Assembly: GCA_023139045.1 (NCBI GenBank)
Contig: JAGLOJ010000067.1
Span: forward strand, 1-35,004
Length of the DNA stretch: 35,004 bases
Direction: 5' to 3'
DNA from: Candidatus Sabulitectum sp.
Lineage (GTDB): Bacteria > Fermentibacterota > Fermentibacteria > Fermentibacterales > JCC-6
In this document: positions 1 through 9,101 of the stretch, piece after piece
Position numbering within the stretch: the stretch's first letter is position 1
Layout of the letters: each line of letters begins with the position of its first letter
Program-made: the position numbers and the translations under genes
Notes under the pieces: generated by a model
Seen by the model: the letters and a program-made list of their open reading frames with translations, nothing else
Databases searched by the model: none
Told to the model about the DNA's origin: nothing

Positions 1-579
1 ACCCACATTTTTCAACTGCACCCCTGCCCAGGCCAGGTCTCCCGAGGCGTTCCACACAATATCCAGAGTGTCGCCGGTGTGAATGTCACTGAAAACCAGA
101 GTATTCCAATGCCCGCCGGTGGTATCATATGCCCAGACCATGGTTCTGTTGTCGGGGCTGACGCTGAGCAGTTCAATACTGAAGTAGTCATGTCTTTCGG
201 CATAGATGTTTTCATCCAGCAGCACCTGGGCTTCTCCCTCGGGGTGACGGCGTCGCATGTTAACGCTGTAATCCTGATCCGGGCGGTACTCGGACCAGTA
301 CCAGTAATCGTTCCTGTAGTATGGGATGGATGCCACATCCTCCGGCATCCTGTCAAGGAGTTCCATGACAATGGTTTCAATCAGTTCATACGAGTCAGCC
401 ATCATGGAATCAGCGTAGAGGTTTTCGGCCTCAAGATACTCCAGAACAGCGGGATCTTCGATGTTATTCAGCCAGTAGTAGTCATCCACCCGGGTTTGCC
501 CGTGGGCGGTAATTTCGTGAGGGATCTCAGTTGCGACAGGTGGCAGGATCCCGAAAACAAGAAGAAGCAAGCAGGTCAC
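1..579 (-). CDS. ptrB: Oligopeptidase B-like S9A peptidase, N-terminal part
   Basis: The gene runs off the left edge of the window; 193 codons are visible and stay in frame to base 1. The GTG start at 579 has GGAG five bases upstream, and the in-frame codons above it reach a stop. The product begins with a hydrophobic signal-like stretch (MTCLLLLVFGILPPVA), then the S9A entry motif (HGQTRVDDYYWLNN) and EYLEAENLYAD, which fit the N-terminus of protease II. This region is the start of the beta-propeller that gates the catalytic domain; the Ser-Asp-His triad would lie outside the window. Family knowledge: S9A enzymes cleave short peptides after basic residues or proline. The signal sequence implies export here, whereas E. 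coli PtrB is cytoplasmic. The family call is firm; oligopeptidase B versus prolyl oligopeptidase is less so. Confidence 0.8.
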   Translation of the reverse strand, partial: MTCLLLLVFGILPPVATEIPHEITAHGQTRVDDYYWLNNIEDPAVLEYLEAENLYADSMMADSYELIETIVMELLDRMPEDVASIPYYRNDYWYWSEYRPDQDYSVNMRRRHPEGEAQVLLDENIYAERHDYFSIELLSVSPDNRTMVWAYDTTGGHWNTLVFSDIHTGDTLDIVWNASGDLAWAGVQLKNVG

Positions 580-688
580 ATTTTCTCCATTTCATTTTGC
601 AGGGTACTCGATTATAATTAACAGTTACGGAAAAGTGTTCGCTTGGCCATAGTTACCACAGCAAAATTGTACACCGAAAGGAGACAAA

Positions 689-1687
689 GTGACCCTTCGC
701 TTTTTAGCAGCTACTGCAATTCTCACTGCCATTCTTCTAGTGGCGGCATGTGGAGACGATGAAAGTAATCCCCAGGGCAGTGGAACCAATCCAACTGCAT
801 CCTCCCTCACTGCTTCTGTGAGCAGCAATACGGCAACACTTGCATGGACCCAGTGTCCCGATGACGATTTTTCCTCCTATGTTCTGTACAGATCAGAGAC
901 TTCCGGTATAGCATCCAACCCATCCAGTGCTTCTCTCGCAGCCACGATTACCGACCAGGATTCACTGACTTATGCAGATGGTGATCTTGACTGGAACACA
1001 CCCTACTATTATGCCATTCAGACTGTTGACAGCTCTCAGCTAACAGCCTGGAGCAATGAGGCAACCATAACCACTCCGGATTCCTCCGGTGGTGGTGGCG
1101 GCAGTGTTCTCACATGCTTTGAGATACAGGGTCAGGCTGATGTTTCTCCCTATGAGAACGATGATGTTACTGTAACAGGAATAGTGACTGCCAGTGCTGG
1201 CGAGTATTATCATGCCGAGAACCAGTTTGCAGTTATTGAGGATGCAACCGGTGGAGAGTGGAGCGGTCTTGTTCTCTATGGTTACGATGGAATACTGAAC
1301 AATCTTGTCCGGGGAGACAGTGTTGTAGTCTCCGGTTATGTAAAAGAGTATTTTGGCCTGACAGAAGTTGTAGTCAGTTCCGTTGACTTCGATGATCCAG
1401 GCCATACAGTGCCGGTACCGAAGGCCATTTCCACAGCAGATGTGAACCTGGAAAAATGGGAGGGTGTTCTTGTTTCTGTTTCCGGGGTGACCGTAACCGA
1501 TGATGATCTTGGTTATGGTGAATGGTATGTTGATGACGGATCCGGTGATGCCAGAATTGACGACCTGGGTGACTACACATACTCTCCCTCGACAGGAGAC
1601 ACCTTTGCAGAGATAATTGGTGTTGTCTTCTACAGTCACGATAACTACAAGATTGAGCCAAGAAACGAAAGTGATCTTACGCAGTAA
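689..1687 (+). CDS. Lipoprotein with Fn3-like domain and C-terminal OB-fold-like domain
   Basis: GTG start with AAAGGAGA just upstream. The N-terminus is a lipoprotein signal with lipobox LVAAC (Cys21), so the mature protein is probably membrane-anchored. Residues about 35-130 form a fibronectin-III-like domain (SSNTATLAWTQCPDDDFSSY, later YYYAIQTVD). A Gly/Ser linker follows, and residues about 150-330 resemble the OB-fold domains found in some secreted nucleases and surface proteins (VTGIVTASAGEYYHAENQFA). No catalytic residues can be assigned. The Fn3 half is clearly paralogous to the next gene, 29 bp downstream, so the two are probably one transcription unit made by duplication. The exact function is unknown; surface binding or scaffolding is an inference. 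Confidence 0.8.
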   Translation: MTLRFLAATAILTAILLVAACGDDESNPQGSGTNPTASSLTASVSSNTATLAWTQCPDDDFSSYVLYRSETSGIASNPSSASLAATITDQDSLTYADGDLDWNTPYYYAIQTVDSSQLTAWSNEATITTPDSSGGGGGSVLTCFEIQGQADVSPYENDDVTVTGIVTASAGEYYHAENQFAVIEDATGGEWSGLVLYGYDGILNNLVRGDSVVVSGYVKEYFGLTEVVVSSVDFDDPGHTVPVPKAISTADVNLEKWEGVLVSVSGVTVTDDDLGYGEWYVDDGSGDARIDDLGDYTYSPSTGDTFAEIIGVVFYSHDNYKIEPRNESDLTQ

Positions 1688-1716
1688 TGATAGATAAATA
1701 ACACAAAGGGGTTGTC

Positions 1717-2100
1717 ATGAAACGACTTTTTGTCTTTGCCGCAACAGTAGCTCTGATAACAGCCTGTGGACCCGACAACCCTTTTGAACCTGATAACCCG
1801 CCTCCCTCCGCTCTTACCGGAGTAGCCAGCGGTTCCACAACAGCCAAACTTTCCTGGACAATGTGCCCGGACACCGATTTTGCCGGTTACACCCTCTACC
1901 GTTCCTCCTCACCGGGAATACAGGGCAATACCGGTTCCGCATCGGTTCTGATTGTAATAGACAAGAATACCACAACTACCTACTTCGATGAGAACCTGCA
2001 ACCCGGTGCCATCTGGTATTATGCCTTGAAGACCGCCAACGAGGGTGGCGGTTCCGCCTGGAGCAACGAGGTCAGTGTGAAGCTGCCTTCTACAGAATAA
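1717..2100 (+). CDS. Small Fn3-domain lipoprotein
   Basis: A 127-residue protein with ATG start and AAAGGGG upstream. Residues 1-17 are a lipoprotein signal ending in a LITAC lipobox (Cys17). After a Pro-rich spacer there is one fibronectin-III-like domain with the same landmarks as the previous gene: AKLSWTMCPDTDFAGYTLYR, then WYYALKTAN and AWSNEVS. It is therefore a single-domain paralogue of the N-terminal half of the upstream lipoprotein. It lies 29 bp after that gene, on the same strand, with a hairpin downstream. Probably an outer-surface or periplasmic lipoprotein; no enzymatic role can be read from it. Confidence 0.8.
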   Translation: MKRLFVFAATVALITACGPDNPFEPDNPPPSALTGVASGSTTAKLSWTMCPDTDFAGYTLYRSSSPGIQGNTGSASVLIVIDKNTTTTYFDENLQPGAIWYYALKTANEGGGSAWSNEVSVKLPSTE

Positions 2101-2143
2101 CTAAAATCCACTTTTGGCTGATCTCCCTCACCTCCGATAAAAA

Positions 2144-2172
2144 TCAGCACCACAGTTTGACCACGGTGCTGA
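2144..2172. terminator. Hairpin between convergent genes, possible bidirectional terminator
   Basis: TCAGCACC (2144-2151) pairs perfectly with GGTGCTGA (2165-2172) around a 13-nt loop. It lies in the 94-bp gap between the Fn3 lipoprotein (+) and the M16 protease (-). It is flanked by AAAAA on the left and CTTT on the right, so the U-tract is weak in both directions. Confidence 0.5.
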
Positions 2173-2194
2173 CTTTCGCGTTATGTGCGTTTTG

Positions 2195-4870
2195 CTATTC
2201 CAGAGGATCCATGTTCTGGTCCACTCCGCCTGCAACCGAGACAAACCAGTTTCCGGTGAAATATTTTTCTGCGACTTTCTGAATGTTATCAACATCAAGA
2301 GAGAGAACAGTTTCCAGATTATCCACATCTCTGGTAAGCGGGAGGTTCTGGAACTCTGTGACGGATAGATATCTTGCTACAGAATCGTAATCATCGTATG
2401 ACAGGGCATGGCGACCCAATCCACGGGATTGTTCAAGAAGGAGCTCTTCTTCAAGCACTCCCTCTTCCGCAATCATTTCGCACTCTTCAACCATAGCATC
2501 AAGGGCTCTTGTTGCCATGTCAGCGCCGGTGGAGAGATATGCATAGAACCGTGAGCCGGTGGAAAAGCTTGCAGATGTTCCATCCAGTCTGCTTCCCGTA
2601 ATATAGGCAAGCCCCTGGGTTTCCCTGATATTCTGACCAAGCCTGGAACCGATCCCGCCTCCCAGTATTCTGTTCATGGTGATAAAGGGAATGTAATCTT
2701 CAGATTCAAATGAAGGTCCTGTGCAGCCAATGGCTTCTACTATCTGGATCTTCCCCGGCATACTTGTAACAATTGTGTCTCCCGGGGCAGTACTGAACCG
2801 GTACTCAACAAGTTCCGGAAGTGGAACACTGGGATTCTCCCATGCTCCAAAATGCTCTTCCGCAAGCTCATGAGCCTGTTCCGGGGTAATGTTCCCAACT
2901 ATGGCAAGAACGGTGCCTTCAGGTCTTACGCAAGCTTTCCACCAGTCTACAGCATCTGTATGAGTGATATTTGTGAGGCTGGTGCTGTCTGCGTTCCGGC
3001 TGTTTCCATCTGCAAGCAGTATCTCATCCATGCCGGTGTAGAAAGCATAGAATGGTCGCTCCCGCTGCATCATCAGCATTCCCATTGCTCTGTCTTTTAC
3101 GCTCTGGAAATCCTCTTCCCTGAGGGCCGGGCGGATCAGCAGATCGGAGAGAGAAGTAAGGTAGGTCTCTATGTAATTACTGCGTCCGAAAACATTTCCC
3201 AAAGTGTATTTTGCACCGGGAGAAAGCCATGTGCCTGAGCCGATAGCTGCAAGTCTGGCGTGAAACGCAGTGTAATCCAGTTCCTCTGTTCCCCTGAGCA
3301 TCAATTCAGTGGTAATACCGCTTATTCCAGCTTTATCCTGTTCGGCCTGTCTGTCGCTCATCGGGAAGGTTACCATGATCTCAACTATGGGGAAGCTGTG
3401 ATCCTCTTTTACCAGAAGAGTCATTCCGTTATTCAGCTCAAACCGCTGTACCCCGGCAGAAACAGAATGTTCCGGAAGAACGAATTCGTCAGGATTCAGA
3501 TCAAGACCGCTCCAGTCAGTAATGTCCGGGACATCCACCTGGGTGGTGCCTTCCGAGGAGGAGTTTCTCGCCATGCCACCGCCCTCTGTTGCGTGAAGTA
3601 CTGTGGTCATCAGTCTTGCCGGAGTGAAGTATCTGGCTGCAACCTCCTGAATTTCCTCCGAAGTAAGGGCAGCGATTTCTTCAAGAATGTCATCATAAGC
3701 GTCCGCACAATCATACATGGAAAGATTGTATGTGACTCGGTAGGCTTTACTCAGCGGAGTATTGCTGCTCATAACCTCTCTGCCGATGATGTAGTTTTTC
3801 AGAAGGGAGAGCTGTGCTTCATCTATGGGCTCAGCTGTCAGTCTGTAAGCCTCGGCAGTCATCAATTCAATTACACTGTCTGCGGATACTCCGCTCTGGA
3901 CATTTCCACTGAAACTGAATGGTTTGCAGTCAATGCCGTAAGGCCTTGAAGCATATCCTGAAGCGAGGATTCCCGTGTTTATCAGGTTTTCCTCTATCCA
4001 GCCGATTCTGTTGCTGCTGAAGTAACTGCCGAGAAGTGTCAGAGCAGCTATATCGGGGCTGGTAACTTCACATCCCTGGAAGAAGAGAAGAAATCTGTCT
4101 GATTCTGCCGGGAATTCGAAATCAATCCTTTCAGGGTAATCCCATTCCGTAATTACAGGAACATTGTCCTCAAGGACTCCATCACAGGGAATGTCACCGA
4201 AGTATTCTTCAATAAGAGCAAGCGCTTCATCGCTCTCGAAGTCGCCAACTACCGTAAGAATTGCGTTGGATGGGGTGTACCATGTGTCATAGTAATCGGT
4301 TACTGTTTCCTTGTTGAAAGCTGCGATGGTCTCGCTGGTGCCGAGGACTGTTCTTGACAGGGGATGGCTGCCATAAAAGTGCTCATTTGCTTTGTAGTAA
4401 AGGGCTCTGTCAGGGGAATCCTCTGAAAGCCGCCACTCGTCCATGACCACGCCTATTTCCTGGGCGATGGCAGCAGAATCCATCAGGCAGTTCTGCATGC
4501 GGTCGGCTTCCATTCTGAGACCCTCTTCAAGTTTTGAGGCCGGGAGGTAGATGTAGTATGAGGTTCGGTCTGTTCCGGTTCCTCCATTAGCCTGGCCACC
4601 GTTTTTCTGAACCAGCTGCCAGAATCTGCCGTCAGGCATGTCCGGTGTGCCGTTGAACATCATGTGCTCGGTAAAATGACTGATACCTGAAATTTCAGCT
4701 GTTTCATTTCGTGAGCCCACCTGATACTGAACCAGTACCGTTACGGTAGGCGAAAAGTGCATTTCCTCAAGAATGACTCGAAGACCATTGTCCAGTGTAA
4801 TTACCTCGGTTTCAGCAAGAGCTGCAACGGGTACAACAAGCAGAAGAGCAAGCAGGAAAAAGTACTTCAT
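2195..4870 (-). CDS. Secreted M16 family zinc metallopeptidase, two-lobe
   Basis: I place the start at the ATG at 4870: it has AGAAAGGA six bases upstream and opens directly onto a signal peptide (MKYFFLLALLLVVPVAALA). That gives 891 residues, the length of a two-repeat M16 protease. The N-lobe has the inverted zinc motif HFTEH (His65, Glu68, His69) and the downstream glutamate region EIGVVMDEW. The C-lobe (about residues 450-890) is the inactive M16_C-type repeat, recognisable by LNNGMTLLVKEDHSFPIVEI. Family knowledge: such enzymes (pitrilysin/insulinase-like) form a clamshell and degrade peptides up to small-protein size, in the periplasm or outside. It lies 33 bp downstream of a lipoprotein gene on the same strand, probably one operon. 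The metal ligands are intact, so activity is expected. Confidence 0.9.
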   Translation of the reverse strand: MKYFFLLALLLVVPVAALAETEVITLDNGLRVILEEMHFSPTVTVLVQYQVGSRNETAEISGISHFTEHMMFNGTPDMPDGRFWQLVQKNGGQANGGTGTDRTSYYIYLPASKLEEGLRMEADRMQNCLMDSAAIAQEIGVVMDEWRLSEDSPDRALYYKANEHFYGSHPLSRTVLGTSETIAAFNKETVTDYYDTWYTPSNAILTVVGDFESDEALALIEEYFGDIPCDGVLEDNVPVITEWDYPERIDFEFPAESDRFLLFFQGCEVTSPDIAALTLLGSYFSSNRIGWIEENLINTGILASGYASRPYGIDCKPFSFSGNVQSGVSADSVIELMTAEAYRLTAEPIDEAQLSLLKNYIIGREVMSSNTPLSKAYRVTYNLSMYDCADAYDDILEEIAALTSEEIQEVAARYFTPARLMTTVLHATEGGGMARNSSSEGTTQVDVPDITDWSGLDLNPDEFVLPEHSVSAGVQRFELNNGMTLLVKEDHSFPIVEIMVTFPMSDRQAEQDKAGISGITTELMLRGTEELDYTAFHARLAAIGSGTWLSPGAKYTLGNVFGRSNYIETYLTSLSDLLIRPALREEDFQSVKDRAMGMLMMQRERPFYAFYTGMDEILLADGNSRNADSTSLTNITHTDAVDWWKACVRPEGTVLAIVGNITPEQAHELAEEHFGAWENPSVPLPELVEYRFSTAPGDTIVTSMPGKIQIVEAIGCTGPSFESEDYIPFITMNRILGGGIGSRLGQNIRETQGLAYITGSRLDGTSASFSTGSRFYAYLSTGADMATRALDAMVEECEMIAEEGVLEEELLLEQSRGLGRHALSYDDYDSVARYLSVTEFQNLPLTRDVDNLETVLSLDVDNIQKVAEKYFTGNWFVSVAGGVDQNMDPLE

Positions 4871-4903
4871 CCAAAATCCTTTCTGCAATAGGGATATAAA
4901 TGA

Positions 4904-5521
4904 TTACCAGAGAATTATTGCTGTAACTTCAGTGTCTCCCGGGATTTCGCCCTCAACATCGCCCATCTGCCACCAGTCTCCCGGCTCAATAATGAATGAC
5001 AAGCCAGCTTCTTCGACGATAACAAGAGGATCTCCACCGTCACCCCATGCTATACCGTCAAATACATAGTTGCTTTCAAGATCACCATATGTGGAACCGA
5101 TACCAATTCCTTCAGCTGTAGTAAACAGACTCGTATTGACTTCAATCCGGCATACGGTAAAATCAGCTTCACCCAGTTGAAGGGTAATGGTCTCTGAGCC
5201 ATCGAAGGTGAGTTCAAGAGTTGGGGTTGGCATTCCTTCAGCCATTAAATCAATTTCTTCAATTTCCACATTATCGTACACAAGAGCAAGCTCTTCAACT
5301 TTGTCCTTTACGATCCCGATCTCGAACAGCCCAACACTTCCATTCCGAATGACGTACATCATGTCAGGGTATGAGTCAGTGTTTGCTGCTGTGTTTACCA
5401 GTACCTCCTCAGAGGCAGTCTCCTCCTCTATGATTTCTACAGCACTGTTTTGCTCTTCCGAGCCGTTAGTACCGCAGGCGAGAGCGAGGATTGCAGGAAT
5501 TATGAAGATGAGTGATTTCAT
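4904..5521 (-). CDS. Hypothetical lipoprotein
   Basis: A longer reading frame starts at 5641, but the ATG at 5521 has GGAGA nearby and opens directly onto a lipoprotein signal (MKSLIFIIPAILALACG, Cys16). The 205-residue product then has an acidic, low-complexity Glu-rich linker (EIIEEETASEEV) and a globular C-terminal half with mixed beta content. That half contains AEGIGIGSTYGDLESNY, a pattern seen in several unrelated periplasmic lipoproteins in which a beta-hairpin precedes a short helix. I do not recognise a named family. It is 33 bp upstream of the M16 protease, same strand, so it is probably co-transcribed and may act in the same compartment. Confidence 0.7.
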   Translation of the reverse strand: MKSLIFIIPAILALACGTNGSEEQNSAVEIIEEETASEEVLVNTAANTDSYPDMMYVIRNGSVGLFEIGIVKDKVEELALVYDNVEIEEIDLMAEGMPTPTLELTFDGSETITLQLGEADFTVCRIEVNTSLFTTAEGIGIGSTYGDLESNYVFDGIAWGDGGDPLVIVEEAGLSFIIEPGDWWQMGDVEGEIPGDTEVTAIILW

Positions 5522-5627
5522 TATGTCTCCAATTCTTTTCTGTGCCGAAAAATGCATGACAGGAGTGTAACTTACAGACCGGCGGTGAAACTCTTCTGCG
5601 AACAATATAGTATCGCGGATGGCAGTG

Positions 5628-5855
5628 TTACAACTTGACAATGCGCATAGGAGGTCTTGAGTTGTCTTCTGCAGCTGGGATTCTGTCCTCTATTCTTTGT
5701 TTAAGCCTCAGGAGGTATGAATTATGGAGCTGAGACTCCGAAAATTCCTGCTGGTTTGCCTGCCTGAGCTGTTGAAGCAGAGGATGAGGATTTTCTGGCG
5801 GATCTTGTTCATCCGGAGTATTGTCGAGAGTATGTTTTGATAAGAGCGCAACCAT
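5628..5855 (-). CDS. Small hypothetical protein or gene remnant
   Basis: A 75-residue, Gln/Leu-rich, hydrophilic reading frame (ESQLHNSYLLRLKQRIEDRI). No ribosome site is visible before its ATG, it has no signal peptide or membrane segment, and I know no family for it. The amphipathic central stretch could be a coiled coil. It lies between the lipoprotein gene and a truncated Ig-like gene on the other strand. That suggests either a real small cytoplasmic protein or the residue of a longer gene. The main support is that it fills an otherwise empty gap without stops. Confidence 0.3.
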   Translation of the reverse strand: MVALLSKHTLDNTPDEQDPPENPHPLLQQLRQANQQEFSESQLHNSYLLRLKQRIEDRIPAAEDNSRPPMRIVKL

Positions 5856-5940
5856 TTTGAAAGTTGATTACCATTATTTAAACAGCCGGGAGGGCTTGGT
5901 TTGTATTCCAGAGCAGGAAAGATAATCAGTCTTTACATAT

Positions 5941-6603
5941 GTGCAGCTCTTTCTGAGCAACAGTGAGCTTGTGGAGACTCTTCAGTGGGATTTTTCTCAG
6001 GACAGTATTCCACCGGAGCTTTCCATCTATTCCGCCGAAGTTGATTATTCGACTATGCAGGCACTGGTTGAGATTGAATGTACTGACACTCTGTCAGGAA
6101 TAGAAAAAATCGTGTTATCCATGGATTCTCTTGAGAGTATAGAGCTGGTGTTCAGGGAAGATTCATTGTGGAACTGCAGTATTGATTTCCTGCCTTTTTC
6201 CGGGGAGACCGTTTCAGTTGACATCTGTGCTGTTGATTCAGCAGGGAATGAAACGAAAGAAAACTTTGAGGTAAGTGTTCTACAAAGACCGGCTGTGGTA
6301 TTCAGCTCAGTCTATCCATCGGGAACTGTGTATGACCATACTCCAGTTCTCCAGATATTTGCAGATTTTGAGAATCCAATACCCGGCTGGACTGCTGTAG
6401 CCATGCTGTCGGGAGATGGATTCCTGCAAGAGCTTGCGCCCTATGTTGTTGACGGGGACATCATTCAGTTTTACGTGGAAGAATTTCTCCAGGACGGGGA
6501 GTATAGAGCAAAGGTACAGATTCTGGAACCGGATGGAGTAATTGTCGGGGAACATCGCTGGAATTTTACCGTTGAAACTATGACGACGACAACAACCAGT
6601 TGA
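5941..6603 (+). pseudogene. Ig-like extracellular protein lacking its N-terminus
   Basis: The frame encodes about 220 residues of beta-sandwich-like sequence. One unit is built on PPELSIYSAEVDYSTMQALV and CTDTLSGIEKIVL, and a second on AVVFSSVYPSGTVYDHTPVL and ends EHRWNFTVE; a Thr-rich tail follows. These are typical of extracellular Ig-like/Big modules. However, the first possible start is a GTG at 5941 that lacks a ribosome site, there is no signal peptide, and an in-frame stop lies at 5923. It probably lost its export signal and leading domains. The 3' end overlaps the convergent epimerase gene by 26 bp. An alternative is a real but non-secreted protein. Confidence 0.5.
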
Positions 6604-7534
6604 CTTCCTGAGATAGCCCTTCTTCAAGAGAGACCGATGGCTTCCAGCCCATCTCAATCATAGCCAGTTCCGCAGATGCCCAGGTGTCCGGTACATCGCC
6701 CAGCTTGCTCTCTGAGAATTCGATCCCGATCTCTCTGCCCATAACCTTTGCAAGGGTTTCAATGGAGTGAAGCAGCGTAACCCGATTGCCACCGCCCAGG
6801 TTCATTGAAAGACCCTTTGTTGAGTCTTCTGCCAGTCTCAGCCCGTGGACGATGTCGTCAATATAGGTAAAGTCTCTGGTCTGCCTTCCGTTGCCGAACA
6901 CTCCGATGGCTTTCCCGTCAAGGGCCGCCCTGATAAACCGGTTGAAGGCCATGTCCGGTCGCTGGCGGGGGCCGTAGACTGTGAAGAAACGAAGGCTGGC
7001 AGAGGGTAGCCCCATGTTTGCAGTGTACAGCCTTACAAGATTTTCAGCCGCCAGTTTAGTTACACCGTAGGGAGAGTGGGGTATTGGTACAGTTTTGTCT
7101 TCGGTCATGGGAAGGATTGCTGGAACTCCGTAAATGGAGGAAGATGATGCATAAACGAAGTTCTTAATACCACCTCTGAAATGTGCCCATTCAAGAAGAT
7201 TCTGCGTAGCATCAATGTTGTCGCGGGTGTATATGCGGAAATCAGTGCCCCATGATTTTCTTACACCTGCCTGTGCGGCAAGATGGTAGATAACCAGTTC
7301 ATCAGAGCTGTCTATGAAGCTGCTCAGAAAATCCAGACCTGTGGAGAGATCCTTCTCCAGAAGGGTAAAGGATGGATTCACCAGAGCTGATGCTATATTG
7401 CGTCTCTTTATGCTTACATCGTAGTAATCCCGAAAAATATCAATACCTGTAACTGAAGCCCCCTCGTTCAGAAGCTTGTCTGTCAGTGTACTGCCGATGA
7501 AACCGGCGCAACCAGTCACCAGATATTTTTTCAT
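6578..7534 (-). CDS. NAD-dependent sugar-nucleotide epimerase/dehydratase
   Basis: A 318-residue short-chain dehydrogenase of the extended (GalE-like) type. The Rossmann motif TGCAGFIGS is at residues 7-15, ASSSSIYG provides the catalytic Ser/Thr region, and SPYGVTK supplies the catalytic Tyr-xxx-Lys. DNIDATQNLLEW and VYGPRQRPDMA are typical of UDP-glucuronate 4-epimerase-like and dTDP-glucose dehydratase-like enzymes. It should act on an NDP-hexose in the cytoplasm for polysaccharide or glycoprotein synthesis; the substrate cannot be read. ATG start with GCGGAG upstream, overlapping the end of the RecJ-like gene: the stop TAA of that gene is immediately followed by this ATG, so translational coupling is likely. 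Confidence 0.85.
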   Translation of the reverse strand: MKKYLVTGCAGFIGSTLTDKLLNEGASVTGIDIFRDYYDVSIKRRNIASALVNPSFTLLEKDLSTGLDFLSSFIDSSDELVIYHLAAQAGVRKSWGTDFRIYTRDNIDATQNLLEWAHFRGGIKNFVYASSSSIYGVPAILPMTEDKTVPIPHSPYGVTKLAAENLVRLYTANMGLPSASLRFFTVYGPRQRPDMAFNRFIRAALDGKAIGVFGNGRQTRDFTYIDDIVHGLRLAEDSTKGLSMNLGGGNRVTLLHSIETLAKVMGREIGIEFSESKLGDVPDTWASAELAMIEMGWKPSVSLEEGLSQEVNWLLSSS

Positions 7535-9010
7535 TTATTCTCCGCTGTCTTCGGTGATGCACCAGTTCGCCTGCCCTTTGTTGTTCAGGTGAAGCAGGTA
7601 GCGCATTGAACCAATCTTCAGAGCAACTGGAAGGAAACCGGGTCCGAACGGTGCCAGACTGGTGAATTGACCTGGCTCCGGCAGTGTATCAAGAACAAGA
7701 TCAATATGCGGCCGGGGAACAGGATTGGTGGGATAATCGATCATGTGACTTATCAGATGCTCTCGCAGCTCAAGCCAGTTAGTGCCATCGTAGGCAAAAC
7801 CTGCAGCCCGGTAGTGCCCTCCAGCGCTGGAAAAAATGTCCCTCATGCTCACAAGGAAACCTGCCATGTTCCAGTCTCCAATGGATCTTGTGTCTCCCAC
7901 AAGCTTGCCGTCATCCCGTCGGGTAACAATAATGGTACCCCTTCGGTATATCTTGCACAACCGGCTTGCAAGAGTTCCCCCCATTCCTCCCGGTACATCC
8001 TCAAGATAAACCAGGATCATTCCAAGGGCATCAGCTTCCGAATCTTTGTGTTTGATTGCATTTGTCACCACATCGCTGAGAAGATGTCCTCTCTCCTCGC
8101 TGTTTTTGTGCATAGTATTCCAGAGATCCAGACACCATGCGGCATCATAGCTGAACATGAAGTCGATCATGGATGAAATACCGGAACTGTCACCTTTTCC
8201 TATGGTGCTTGTAATCTGCTGGCGAACCATTGCCCCAGTCCAGGCAAATTTGCGACAGGGCCATTTCTCCAGAAGAAGCTTAAGCCCTTCAGTAAGCTTC
8301 GATGTGTCAAGAAGCGAGAAGCAGTGGAGCAGGTATCGATTCCATTCGGTGAATGGCACACGGTCACTTACTGTGCCAAGGGCGACCGCTGCCAGCAACT
8401 GGGGATCATTGTTCCACTTGGGGTAGATGTGGGAGAGCGCAGCGTAGAGTACGCCGCATCCCGCAAGATCTGCAGCCGCTCCACCGGTGGTCTGCGGGTC
8501 AACGATTCCATGTGCAACAGGTAATGGAGGATTCAGTGTATGGTGGTCTGTGATGACAATTCTTGCACCATTTTTTCTTGCCCAGGCAATACCTTCAACT
8601 GCGCTGCACCCATAGTCGACAGTCAGCAGAAGATCCCCCGGTTCCAGTACTCCTTTGAGTCTTCCAGGCCTTATGCCGTAAGTTTCAATATCCCTGCGGG
8701 GAATGATTGGCACCACATGAAAACCCTCATTTCGGAGGATTCGAAGACCTATGAATATTCCAGTAACTCCGTCCATGTCATCATGGCCGTAGAGGACGAT
8801 TTTGCCCCCGCGTTTTTTCAAAGTTTTGAGTTCTTCTTCAAGAATATCCAGATCGGGAAGCAATTTGTTCCAGTCCGGTTTTGATGGCAGCCATTGGTTT
8901 ACAGGATCATCTGCATCGGGAAATCTACTTTCAAGAACAGCTCTGGCCAGAGGGCTCAGCCTGGTTCTTTTCATGATTCGTTCGCAGTCGAAGGTTCCCA
9001 GGCGTGCCAT
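7535..9010 (-). CDS. RecJ-like DHH-family single-strand exonuclease
   Basis: A 491-residue protein with the DHH phosphoesterase motifs in order: YGHDDMDGVTG (motif I), VDYG (motif II), ITDHH (motif III) and DLAGCGVLY. A C-terminal DHHA1-type motif AGGHYRAAGF follows. This matches RecJ and its shorter relatives; it is roughly 80 residues shorter than E. coli RecJ, so the C-terminal OB region is probably reduced. Family knowledge: manganese-dependent 5'-3' ssDNA exonuclease in repair and recombination; some relatives are RNases or cyclic-dinucleotide phosphodiesterases. ATG start with GGAAAG seven bases upstream. Its stop directly abuts the epimerase start. Motif I reads HDDMDG instead of the usual DYDVDG type but keeps the metal-binding aspartates. 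Confidence 0.8.
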   Translation of the reverse strand: MARLGTFDCERIMKRTRLSPLARAVLESRFPDADDPVNQWLPSKPDWNKLLPDLDILEEELKTLKKRGGKIVLYGHDDMDGVTGIFIGLRILRNEGFHVVPIIPRRDIETYGIRPGRLKGVLEPGDLLLTVDYGCSAVEGIAWARKNGARIVITDHHTLNPPLPVAHGIVDPQTTGGAAADLAGCGVLYAALSHIYPKWNNDPQLLAAVALGTVSDRVPFTEWNRYLLHCFSLLDTSKLTEGLKLLLEKWPCRKFAWTGAMVRQQITSTIGKGDSSGISSMIDFMFSYDAAWCLDLWNTMHKNSEERGHLLSDVVTNAIKHKDSEADALGMILVYLEDVPGGMGGTLASRLCKIYRRGTIIVTRRDDGKLVGDTRSIGDWNMAGFLVSMRDIFSSAGGHYRAAGFAYDGTNWLELREHLISHMIDYPTNPVPRPHIDLVLDTLPEPGQFTSLAPFGPGFLPVALKIGSMRYLLHLNNKGQANWCITEDSGE

Positions 9011-9101
9011 TATATCGCTTTCCGTATTGTATTCTTACTATACTGTTATTCTCTCTGACCGTGTATGATTGCAGACTTTTGTGCTGCTGTCAACGGAATA
9101 A

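Noticed and set aside
3260..3949. A 229-codon plus-strand open frame
   Set aside because: Entirely antisense to the M16 protease, whose motifs are clear; the translation shows no recognisable domain.
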